Below are positions 1 to 5,857 of a stretch of 7,329 bases of DNA, one piece after another. Location of the stretch: NCBI GenBank assembly GCA_037388705.1, contig JARRJY010000112.1:1-7329 (forward strand), read 5' to 3'. Under the pieces are notes generated by a model. It saw only the letters and a list, made by a program, of their open reading frames with translations. It made no database searches and was not told the origin of the DNA. This stretch comes from JARRJY01 sp037388705. GTDB lineage: Bacteria > Pseudomonadota > Gammaproteobacteria > UBA6429 > Thiohalophilaceae. Numbering within the stretch: the first letter of the stretch is position 1; each line of letters opens with the position of its first letter. Position numbers and translations under genes: made by a program.

Positions 1-184
1 ACGCCTGTGGTCCCATAGGACCAGACTCAATTTCGAAATTCACTTTCTGACCTTCTGCTAATGTACGAAATCCATCGCCCTGTATTGCGCTGAAGTGAAC
101 AAAAACATCATCGCCACCTTCATCTTGAGCAATAAATCCAAATCCTTTTTTCTCGTTAAACCATTTGACTGTACCAGTTGCCAT
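1..184 (-). CDS. CspA-family cold-shock protein, C-terminus cut off by the window edge
   Basis: Small cytoplasmic single-strand nucleic-acid-binding protein of the CspA family, an RNA chaperone in cold or growth-phase adaptation. The first 61 residues are visible. They carry the RNP1-like motif KGFGFI (residues 13-18) and the RNP2-like motif DVFVHFSAI (26-34), followed by the usual LAEGQKVNFEIE strand. Family members are 66-70 residues, so only about 6-8 residues are missing. The ATG at 184-182 is preceded by AAGGTG (196-191, minus strand) at good spacing, which fixes the start. The protein is a close paralogue of the complete csp gene at 2789-2995. Family assignment is near certain. Which Csp number it corresponds to, and whether it is cold-inducible, cannot be told. 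Confidence 0.96.
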   Translation of the reverse strand, partial: MATGTVKWFNEKKGFGFIAQDEGGDDVFVHFSAIQGDGFRTLAEGQKVNFEIESGPMGPQA

Positions 185-282
185 TACTTTCACCTTAATT
201 GTTACTGATTTACTTGTTGTTTTGACTGCAGAAGATGAATGGAGGATTTGAAAGTAACTGAGAAGGCACAACCAAATAACCA

Positions 283-297
283 CTGCATTTAATGCAG
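283..297. repeat. Perfect 15-base palindrome in the leader/promoter region of the left csp gene
   Basis: CTGCATT-T-AATGCAG has 7-base arms around a single central base. It lies about 100 bases upstream of the csp start at 184. It could be an operator half-site pair or a small hairpin in a long csp leader. The rest of 185-469 (285 bases) has no gene. It presumably holds the csp promoter, but I see no convincing -35/-10 pair. Confidence 0.45.
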
Positions 298-411
298 ACT
301 ATTTAACTTTACGCTACAAATTCTGAAAAATCTATGATTTTGGTGGGAAATTAAGCGAGAAAATACCATTTAACTGGAGTGGTAATTGCATTGGATTGGA
401 TGATAGTAAGA

Positions 412-455
412 TGACACCGGTGCGCAGTCCACGGAGTGTGCCAGGCCAGGTGTCA
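412..455 (-). terminator. Possible stem-loop downstream of the SulP gene
   Basis: TGACACC (412-418) pairs with GGTGTCA (449-455). The stem can be lengthened by two GC pairs with a one-base bulge, leaving a loop of about 26 bases. It lies just past the SulP stop codon on the minus strand. No clear T-tract follows, so this is a 3'-end structure candidate rather than a standard intrinsic terminator. Confidence 0.25.
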
Positions 456-464
456 AACCGGCTG

Positions 465-479
465 GCTGGCTAAGCCAGC
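465..479. repeat. Palindrome spanning the SulP stop codon
   Basis: GCTGGCT-A-AGCCAGC has 7-base arms around one base and contains the TAG stop (472-470, minus strand). As RNA it would form a stem of about 5 bp with a 5-base loop over the stop codon. It may belong to the transcript 3'-end structure together with the stem at 412-455. Confidence 0.4.
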
Positions 480-1846
480 TCATCATCCGCAACATGATAG
501 CGAGGATCTTCCATCACGTTAACTTCAACAAGGTCGCCGGCTTTTTTCAGCAACTGTCGGCATTCGGGGCTGAGGTGACGCAGGTGCAGTGTTTTTCCCG
601 CTTTGATGTATTTTTCCGCCAGGTTATCGATAGCTTCAATCGCCGAGTGATCGGCAACACGCGAATTCTGGAATTCAATAATCACTTCCTGTGGATCGTC
701 TTCTGGCTTGAAGAGTTCCATGAAACTTTTCACCGAACCAAAGAACAGTGGACCATTTAACTCGTATATCCGAATACCGTATTCAGTATCGTAGCCTTTT
801 ACATTGATATGTTTGGCATGTTCCCAGGCGAAGGCAATGGCAGAAACAATTACGCCGACAATCACTGCGATTGCCAGATCGGTGGCCACGGTAACAGCGG
901 ATACCAGGATCAGCACAAAAGCATCGGTGCGGGGAATTTTGCCCATGATGCGCAGACTTGACCATTCGAAGGTGCCCATCACGACGATGAACATGACGCC
1001 AACCAGGGCTGCCATGGGGATTTGTTCAATCAGATCTGAGGCAAACAGGATAAAGCACAAAAGGAACAGTGCGGCGGAAATCCCGGACAGGCGTTGACGA
1101 CCACCTGAGTTCACGTTGATCATGCTCTGGCCAATCATGGCGCAGCCCCCCATGCCGCCAAACAGGCCAGTCGTGGTATTGGCGATACCCTGGCCAATGC
1201 ATTCCCGGTTACCCCGGCCACGCGTGTTGGTCACATCATCAATCAGGCTCAGGGTTAATAGGCCGATGACCAGTAACGAAACGGTAATAATGGCAGCCAG
1301 TGAAGCAGGAATCCGTGTAGTCAGACGGGGCAGGAAATGAATAATGACCATGGTAAGCAGGATAAGTCCCGCAAAGATAGCCAGTGGTGTCCCGCTCATC
1401 CAGCTGGTGGTGCCATCAGCTGCGGTGGTCTGAAAGTGCTGAAGCTGGGCAAGGAAAATCACGATGGCCAGGCCATTTACAAATCCGAGCATAACCGGGT
1501 ACGGTACCATGCGAATGTATTTACCCAGTTTCAGAAAACCAGCGGTGATCTGCAACAGGCCGGTCAGTACCACGGCAGCAAACAAGTATTCCACCCCGTG
1601 TTGAGCAACCAGGCTTACCATCACGACGGCCATGGCACCGGTCGCCCCGGAAATCATGCCTGGACGACCACCAAAAATAGAGGCCAGTAGTCCCACCATA
1701 AATGCCGCGTAGAGACCTACCAGCGGATCAACGCCGGCGACAAAGGCAAAGGCAACAGCTTCCGGTACCAGCGCCAGGGCTACAGTCAGGCCGGAAAGCA
1801 CTTCGTTTTGAAAACAGACGCGGGTGGCACAACCAAGTTGGAACAT
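470..1846 (-). CDS. SulP/SLC26-family inorganic anion transporter with a probable in-frame internal deletion
   Basis: Inner-membrane anion transporter of the SulP family (sulfate, bicarbonate or related anions; substrate not predictable). Family signatures are VLSGLTVALALVPEAVAFAF (residues 16-35), GGRPGMISGATGA (59-71), MLGFVNGLAIVIF (119-131) and GGMGGCAMIGQSMINVNSGG (230-249). A cytoplasmic STAS domain (about 357-450) carries FQNSRVADHSAIEAID. The start has GGAG at 1856-1853, 6 bases before the ATG. The oddity is at residues 190-202: SLLVIG runs straight into LLTLSLID. Relatives I recall have about 50 residues between these blocks, covering a VGDL-to-LNLETL loop and the first half of the next helix with its conserved IGLIES stretch. 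The reading frame is intact on both sides. At 458 residues the protein is short for this subfamily, usually about 500 or more. Transport may be lost. It follows gcvR on the same strand after 195 bases and probably has its own promoter. Confidence 0.9.
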   Translation of the reverse strand: MFQLGCATRVCFQNEVLSGLTVALALVPEAVAFAFVAGVDPLVGLYAAFMVGLLASIFGGRPGMISGATGAMAVVMVSLVAQHGVEYLFAAVVLTGLLQITAGFLKLGKYIRMVPYPVMLGFVNGLAIVIFLAQLQHFQTTAADGTTSWMSGTPLAIFAGLILLTMVIIHFLPRLTTRIPASLAAIITVSLLVIGLLTLSLIDDVTNTRGRGNRECIGQGIANTTTGLFGGMGGCAMIGQSMINVNSGGRQRLSGISAALFLLCFILFASDLIEQIPMAALVGVMFIVVMGTFEWSSLRIMGKIPRTDAFVLILVSAVTVATDLAIAVIVGVIVSAIAFAWEHAKHINVKGYDTEYGIRIYELNGPLFFGSVKSFMELFKPEDDPQEVIIEFQNSRVADHSAIEAIDNLAEKYIKAGKTLHLRHLSPECRQLLKKAGDLVEVNVMEDPRYHVADDELA

Positions 1847-2041
1847 GTTGAACTCCAGGTAGAAGAAGGGCGTGAAAAGTCGCGCATGTTAACAGACTGT
1901 CAGAAATAGTAAACAAGCTACCATCTATATGAAGACAGGTGACGTCTTGTCCCCGGGTGACAGGCCAGGGTATGCCCCGGAATGTTACCTGTGCCGGGTT
2001 GGATTTCAAAAACGTATTCTAAAGTGAGCTGTTCGAAGTGG

Positions 2042-2563
2042 TTAACTGATTTCCATTGTGGCATCAAGGTTCAGCGCATCACAAAAATCAATGAATTTTT
2101 CGCGCAGGGGCGCAACTTTCATATCAGCGGGTAAGCTGACGACCATGTTAAGGGCAAACATGGGGGTACCGGTATGCGCGGCCGGATAAGTATCAGTGTT
2201 CATTTCCTCGATATTGACATCACGAGACGAAAAGAAATCGGCAACCTGTTGAACAATTCCAGGGTGATCCATAGAGACGACGTTAATGTTGCAGGGTACA
2301 CGTGCGGTGCCGGGTTTCGCTTCCGTATGTTTTGAAACGATCGTCAACCCTAATGATGCCTCCATATCCGGCAGGGTGGATTGAATTTTTTCAATGACTG
2401 CGCTATCACCTTCTACCATTAACATCAGTGAAAACTCCCCGCCCATTGCCATCATTCGGCTACTGGTGATATTACCCTTGTGCTCAACGATCATTTGCGA
2501 AACGCTGTTAACAATACCGGGGCGGTCATTGCCGATGGCAGAAATGACAAGATAGTGGCTCAT
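2042..2563 (-). CDS. gcvR: GcvR-like double ACT-domain regulator (glycine cleavage system repressor family)
   Basis: Cytoplasmic protein of two ACT domains, 173 residues. In E. coli, GcvR binds glycine and acts through GcvA to repress the glycine cleavage operon. ACT domain 1 (about 1-80) opens with HYLVISAIGNDRPGIVNSVS. ACT domain 2 (about 88-170) carries the matching MDHPGIVQQVADFF (98-111), followed by VNIEEMNTDTYPA. Both have the DxPGIV turn typical of ligand-binding ACT domains. The ATG at 2563 is chosen because AGGA (2574-2571) lies 7 bases upstream and the product then begins as the family does. An upstream in-frame ATG at 2632 would add 23 residues with no family look. The gene is divergent from csp (2789). 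No gcvA or gcvTHP gene is in view, so the target is inferred from the family only. Confidence 0.87.
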   Translation of the reverse strand: MSHYLVISAIGNDRPGIVNSVSQMIVEHKGNITSSRMMAMGGEFSLMLMVEGDSAVIEKIQSTLPDMEASLGLTIVSKHTEAKPGTARVPCNINVVSMDHPGIVQQVADFFSSRDVNIEEMNTDTYPAAHTGTPMFALNMVVSLPADMKVAPLREKFIDFCDALNLDATMEIS

Positions 2564-2687
2564 ACGATTTTCCTGAAACGAGTAAGTATATTCGAATGAA
2601 CATAGTCTTACTGATTTGTAATACGAATTCAACTATATACTTATATATTAATAGTTTGTGCAGTGATCATTTATGAATTGTTTCAGG

Positions 2688-2693
2688 TATAAT
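2688..2693 (+). promoter_or_regulatory. Candidate -10 box of the csp gene
   Basis: TATAAT, an exact sigma-70 -10 consensus, lies 95 bases before the csp start in the AT-rich divergent region. No good -35 hexamer sits 16-18 bases upstream (GATCAT region), so activity may rely on AT-rich upstream DNA. Use of this box would give a leader of about 90 nt, in keeping with csp genes. Confidence 0.45.
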
Positions 2694-2724
2694 TTAGGTT
2701 AGTTAAGCACTGTATATAAGTGTT

Positions 2725-2749
2725 TTATTATAAATATAAAAAATAATAA
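2725..2749 (+). promoter_or_regulatory. All-A/T stem-loop in the csp leader
   Basis: TTATTAT (2725-2731) and ATAATAA (2743-2749) form a perfect 7-base inverted repeat around an 11-base A-rich loop. A second AT palindrome, AAATATTT (2765-2772), sits just before the ribosome-binding site AAGGGG (2778-2783). An A/U-only hairpin would be weak and temperature dependent. A role in cold-responsive translation or mRNA stability is inference. Confidence 0.35.
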
Positions 2750-2788
2750 CAACGTTCCAGGAAAAAATATTTAAAGTAAGGGGTCAAC

Positions 2789-2995
2789 ATGAGTTCGGGT
2801 ATTGTTAAGTGGTTTAATAATAAAAAAGGATTTGGCTTCATTACACCGGAAGACGGTGGTAATGATGTTTTTGTGCATTTTTCAGCGATTTCCATGGAAG
2901 GCTTCAAGTCATTAGCGGAAGGGCAGAAAGTTAACTACGAAGTTGAAGCAGGTGAGAAAGGTGAGCAAGCCGTGAATGTGCAAATCACCTCCTAA
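2789..2995 (+). CDS. CspA-family cold-shock protein, complete
   Basis: Complete 68-residue cold-shock-domain protein: a five-stranded OB fold that binds single-stranded RNA or DNA in the cytoplasm. Visible motifs are GIVKWFNNKKGFGFI (residues 4-18, RNP1-like) and NDVFVHFSAI (25-34, RNP2-like), then LAEGQKVNYEVE. Length is exactly typical. The start is supported by AAGGGG (2778-2783), 5 bases before the ATG. The gene is divergent from gcvR and convergent with the outer-membrane candidate, with 20 bases between the stops. Its leader is strongly AT-rich. It resembles the partial csp at 1-184 but differs around residues 35-41 and in the C-terminal third, so the two are paralogues rather than a recent duplicate. 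Cold induction is possible but not shown. Confidence 0.96.
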   Translation: MSSGIVKWFNNKKGFGFITPEDGGNDVFVHFSAISMEGFKSLAEGQKVNYEVEAGEKGEQAVNVQITS

Positions 2996-3002
2996 TACCT
3001 TC

Positions 3003-3017
3003 AGGAAATACTTTCCT
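3003..3017. repeat. Short stem-loop between the convergent csp and outer-membrane genes
   Basis: AGGAAA-TAC-TTTCCT is a perfect 6-bp stem with a 3-base loop, placed 8 bases after the csp stop and overlapping the TAG stop of the opposing gene. On the plus strand it is followed by A-rich rather than T-rich sequence, so it is not a textbook terminator. It could still define transcript ends between convergent genes. Confidence 0.35.
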
Positions 3018-3903
3018 AAAACAAAGCGCTAAAACCTGCCGTGACATAAGTACCTGGATCACCTGATTCAGGTATCGTTTCGCCTGTTTCCATGAACAGG
3101 CTGTAATCAGGATGGATATACCATTCAAGATTAATAGCGTAATTATCAATGTCACTGTGGTCGATGGCTGATACTGACTGTCCTATAACAAGACCCAGGT
3201 CAAAATTCTTGAACTGTCTTATTATTTCAAACGAGGTGCTTTTTTCCAGAAAGTTATCACTGAGTAATAATGTTGCATTGGAAAAAATTATCCGGGCAAG
3301 AAGGGTATTGAGTTTGGTTAAATCTACCTCGTAGTTATAGTCAGTCGCCGCCAGGTTAAAAGTCCAGTTTTTGATAGCATAGTAACTGAGTGAAACACCC
3401 CAGCCGTCACTATTACTCTCAACCAGTCTTCGTTGCCCCGTGATGGGAACGGTATAAATATTCAATGTTGAAAAACGGGGTTGCAGTCGAATACTGATGT
3501 CATCACCATGCACTACAAACAGTAAATCGAGAGTTTCTGTCCATAGTTCATCTTTATTTCCCCAGTAAGAATAGCCAATACCGATATCAATATTACGGGA
3601 TATGTGATGAACAAGTTGAATATCATAGTTATCAGTATCAATACTTTGTCCAGCATCGTGTAACTGGCTTTCACCAACACCAATTTTTAATGTATTTGAT
3701 GGGTTAAGGTATAATCCCAGATCCATATAAAAATCAGTGCTGTCATCCTCGTTACTTTGATACTCCATCCACAATGAGGAAGGTGGGGTGTCATCCATTT
3801 CGGAGACATAATCGAGAAAATTTTCCTGTGCAAAAGCTACCGGGCAGAGCAGAAAAATCAACAAGGCGCTCAGCCAGTGCCGAGTCAGGCTATCCTTAAT
3901 CAT
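3016..3903 (-). CDS. Exported protein, probable outer-membrane beta-barrel, family not recognised
   Basis: Hypothetical protein of 295 residues. A type I signal peptide is clear: basic start (MIKDSLTRH), hydrophobic core (about 10-20) and cleavage after AFA at residue 25, giving a mature N-terminus QENFLDY. The rest is rich in alternating polar/hydrophobic strands with aromatic ends, such as IDIGIGYSYWG and DGWGVSLSYYAI. It ends in AGFSALF; a C-terminal phenylalanine is the usual Bam-recognised signature of outer-membrane barrels. Length would suit a barrel of roughly 10-14 strands. A Cys at residue 20 is not in a good lipobox. The ATG at 3903 has GAGGA (3918-3914) at a rather long 10-base spacing. 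It lies downstream of arsJ on the same strand, 86 bases away, with a dyad between. Composition looks more AT-rich than arsJ or SulP. Function is unknown; a porin-like or structural role is only inferred. Confidence 0.75.
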   Translation of the reverse strand: MIKDSLTRHWLSALLIFLLCPVAFAQENFLDYVSEMDDTPPSSLWMEYQSNEDDSTDFYMDLGLYLNPSNTLKIGVGESQLHDAGQSIDTDNYDIQLVHHISRNIDIGIGYSYWGNKDELWTETLDLLFVVHGDDISIRLQPRFSTLNIYTVPITGQRRLVESNSDGWGVSLSYYAIKNWTFNLAATDYNYEVDLTKLNTLLARIIFSNATLLLSDNFLEKSTSFEIIRQFKNFDLGLVIGQSVSAIDHSDIDNYAINLEWYIHPDYSLFMETGETIPESGDPGTYVTAGFSALF

Positions 3904-3932
3904 TCAGGGATGTTCCTCGTTTTTATTGTCGT

Positions 3933-3963
3933 GTTATATGGATCCTTATCTTATGAATATAAC
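3933..3963. promoter_or_regulatory. Inverted repeat upstream of the beta-barrel gene
   Basis: GTTATAT (3933-3939) and ATATAAC (3957-3963) form perfect 7-base arms around 17 bases. It lies 30-60 bases upstream of the start at 3903, in the 86-base gap after arsJ. Arm centres are 24 bases apart, roughly two helical turns, so it could be a dimeric operator or a leader hairpin. No clear promoter hexamers were found. Confidence 0.35.
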
Positions 3964-3989
3964 GATGTATAACCGGATTGGTTGACAGC

Positions 3990-5189
3990 TCAGGTGGGAT
4001 TTTTTTCAGGCAGCAGCCGGGTAACAATACTTGCGATGAGAATAAAAGCGACAGAAACCCAGAGACAACCGGCTAAACCGGCCTCCTGGTACAGATAGCC
4101 TGACAGTACCGTGCCGGTGAGGCGCCCGGCCGCGTTGGCCATATAGTAAAATCCGACATCCATGGTGACATTATCATGGTCGGTATAAGCGAGAACCAGG
4201 TATGAGTGAATTGCTGAGTTAATGGCAAATATGAGGGCAAACAAGGCCAGCCCGGCAATAAGACTGTTCCTGATGGCAAAATCAGCCCCTAGTGCCACTA
4301 TGATAAGTACAGGTACCATTGTCAGTATTGATACCCAGTAAAAGGCGGTTTTACCGGTCGGGATATGCTGACGAATAAAACCCGGGACCAGCGACTGGAT
4401 GATGCCATAGCCGATGACCCAGCTTGCCAGAAAACTGCCAACTTGCATGTGTGACCATTGCAGCTGTGTGGCAAGGAATAGTGGCAGACCTACAACAAAC
4501 CATACATCCCGCGAACCAAATAAAAACAGGCGGGCAAAAGACAGGATATTAATGGCGCGGCTTTTTGCAAACAGATGCTGCCACTTCTTTTTGCTTTTCG
4601 CTTTACCCATATCAGAAGGTAGCAGTAAAACCGATGAAACCAGGATCACTAACAGTGCAGTTGCCATCACGTAGAGACTACTGGCGAAACCAATCGTGCT
4701 CAGTAACAGGCCGCCCATAAAAAAACCGACACCTTTAAGAGCATTTTTTGAACCGGTAAGAATAGCTACCCATTTAAATAAAGTACCCTGGGCATTTTCA
4801 TGAACAACAAACTTGAGTGCACTCTTGGAGCTCATCTTGGTCAGGTCCTTGGCAATACCGGACAAGGCCTGGGCGAACATAACGTAACTAACGGCTAAAG
4901 CGACTGGCCATTGCGGATCAAGCAAAGCCAGCATAGACAGGGCAACGATCTGTAAGCTGATACCGGCAAGCAGGGTAGCTCGCAGCCCCATAACAGCCCC
5001 TAGCCAGCCACCCAGTAAATTGGTGACTATCCCGAAGAACTCGTAAAACAAAAACAGGAAGGCAATTTGTAACGGGGAATAACCGAGGTTATGAAAGTGG
5101 AGTAACACCAGCATACGCAGGGCGCCATCAGTCAGCGTAAAGCCCCAATAGGATAAGGTCACCAGCAGATAATGGCGAAGGTTATGCAT
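3990..5189 (-). CDS. arsJ: ArsJ-type MFS exporter of 1-arseno-3-phosphoglycerate
   Basis: Inner-membrane major-facilitator transporter of 399 residues, about 12 helices. In characterised systems ArsJ exports 1-arseno-3-phosphoglycerate, formed from arsenate and glyceraldehyde-3-phosphate by a dedicated GAPDH, and so gives arsenate resistance. Family-typical stretches are VTLSYWGFTLTDGALRMLV (10-28), YEFFGIVTNLLGGWLG (49-64), AQALSGIAKDLTKMSSKSA (106-124), GSKNALKGVGFF (146-157) and GSRDVWFVVGLP (225-236). A basic cytoplasmic loop (about 195-211) separates the two six-helix halves. Length is normal. It is preceded by the DUF2452 gene with a 24-base gap, so co-transcription is likely. The ATG at 5189 has no Shine-Dalgarno match: the bases before it read CTTCCTCT, the opposite sense, so translation may depend on coupling. 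No gap, arsR or arsC gene is in the window. Confidence 0.88.
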   Translation of the reverse strand: MHNLRHYLLVTLSYWGFTLTDGALRMLVLLHFHNLGYSPLQIAFLFLFYEFFGIVTNLLGGWLGAVMGLRATLLAGISLQIVALSMLALLDPQWPVALAVSYVMFAQALSGIAKDLTKMSSKSALKFVVHENAQGTLFKWVAILTGSKNALKGVGFFMGGLLLSTIGFASSLYVMATALLVILVSSVLLLPSDMGKAKSKKKWQHLFAKSRAINILSFARLFLFGSRDVWFVVGLPLFLATQLQWSHMQVGSFLASWVIGYGIIQSLVPGFIRQHIPTGKTAFYWVSILTMVPVLIIVALGADFAIRNSLIAGLALFALIFAINSAIHSYLVLAYTDHDNVTMDVGFYYMANAAGRLTGTVLSGYLYQEAGLAGCLWVSVAFILIASIVTRLLPEKNPT

Positions 5190-5213
5190 AGAGGAAGTTT
5201 AAATGATGATGGT

Positions 5214-5702
5214 TTAAGGGTTATTTAACAGGCGTTCGATAATTTCCCGGCTGTCATCAACCTGAGGCTCATTAAGATTATCCAGCGCAGTCCAGGACAT
5301 ATCATTTTCCAGGCGAAAAGAGCCAATAAAAGGGTGGGGTGGCGCACCCCCCCATTCGTTGGGAGAAAGCATGGAAAAGTAAAGCTGGCCATTGTTTTTC
5401 TCGTACAGGTGGTAGGTTTTACCGGGTAGACGTTTAAAATTACATTCAGCATGGTGCAATTGCTGGTCTCGCCGGGTTTCCTCAAGAATACCCCGGGCCT
5501 CCTGCTGCAAGTGGCGGATCTGATCGGCTATCACCCTGAGCTTGGCGCTGACCCGAGTACTGATCATGGCATCTGCCTGGGCAATTTCCCTGGCGATATC
5601 CACCAGTTCAATATTTGCTCCCAGCCGACTGGCGGCATAAGGTAAGTTATTGATTTGTCTGTCCAGTGACCCGGACGAGTCAATTTTCTTTTTGCTGGTC
5701 AT
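5214..5702 (-). CDS. DUF2452 family protein
   Basis: Conserved protein of unknown function, 162 residues, with no signal peptide or membrane segment, so probably cytoplasmic. It matches the DUF2452 pattern, a family that also includes human C1orf50. An N-terminal segment reads LPYAASRLGANIELVDIARE (residues 20-39). A helical, likely coiled-coil stretch follows (about 45-85, KLRVIADQIRHLQQEARGIL). A conserved C-terminal part contains YHLYEKNNGQLYFSMLSPNE (98-117), then WGGAPPHPFIGSFRLENDMS. Length is typical and the gene appears intact. The start at 5702 has AAGG (5711-5708) 5 bases upstream. It is the first gene of a likely two-gene unit with arsJ and is divergent from the PilH-like gene across 155 bases. 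No biochemical role is established that I know of; the arsJ linkage is the only functional hint here. Confidence 0.85.
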   Translation of the reverse strand: MTSKKKIDSSGSLDRQINNLPYAASRLGANIELVDIAREIAQADAMISTRVSAKLRVIADQIRHLQQEARGILEETRRDQQLHHAECNFKRLPGKTYHLYEKNNGQLYFSMLSPNEWGGAPPHPFIGSFRLENDMSWTALDNLNEPQVDDSREIIERLLNNP

Positions 5703-5754
5703 GGCTGCCTTATATAAAAACCCTGTAAAAACAATATCCTATATCTTAGCAGAG

Positions 5755-5765
5755 CCACCTGGTGG
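5755..5765. repeat. GC-rich palindrome in the divergent DUF2452 / receiver promoter region
   Basis: CCACC-T-GGTGG has perfect 5-base arms around one base, about 55 bases upstream of the DUF2452 start and 20 bases before the candidate receiver promoter. It stands out in an otherwise AT-rich gap and could be an operator shared by the divergent genes. No known regulator motif is recognised. Confidence 0.3.
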
Positions 5766-5783
5766 GTGGAAATGTGATATGGT

Positions 5784-5820
5784 TTGAAAAAACCGGCATT
5801 GCGGTATAAAGGCTTATAAT
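5784..5820 (+). promoter_or_regulatory. Candidate sigma-70 promoter of the PilH-like gene
   Basis: TTGAAA (5784-5789) is followed after 15 bases by TATAAA (5805-5810), and a consensus TATAAT lies at 5815-5820. The first pair has slightly short spacing. The second box lacks a good -35 at 17 bases. Either would start transcription 30-45 bases before the ATG at 5858. Confidence 0.4.
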
Positions 5821-5857
5821 CTAAAGTGACATTATCCGAGGCAGTTAATTCGGTACC

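Noticed and set aside
494..1690. Plus-strand open frames of 74-117 codons across the SulP gene
   Set aside because: They run antisense to a well-supported SulP frame, have no family signatures and no ribosome-binding sites; they are shadows.
1728..2009. Minus-strand 93-codon frame overlapping the SulP N-terminus
   Set aside because: It reads out of frame through SulP coding sequence and the promoter gap, with low-complexity Cys/Arg-rich product and no start signal.
2564..2632. 23-residue N-terminal extension of the GcvR-like protein
   Set aside because: The extension has no family resemblance, and a good ribosome-binding site sits exactly before the inner ATG at 2563.
2656..2671. CRP-like half site TGTGC in the gcvR/csp gap
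   Set aside because: The second half does not match TCACA, unlike the site at 7111-7128.
3971..3982. AACC/GGTT dyad after arsJ as an intrinsic terminator
   Set aside because: Only a 4-bp stem with no T-tract; too weak to call.
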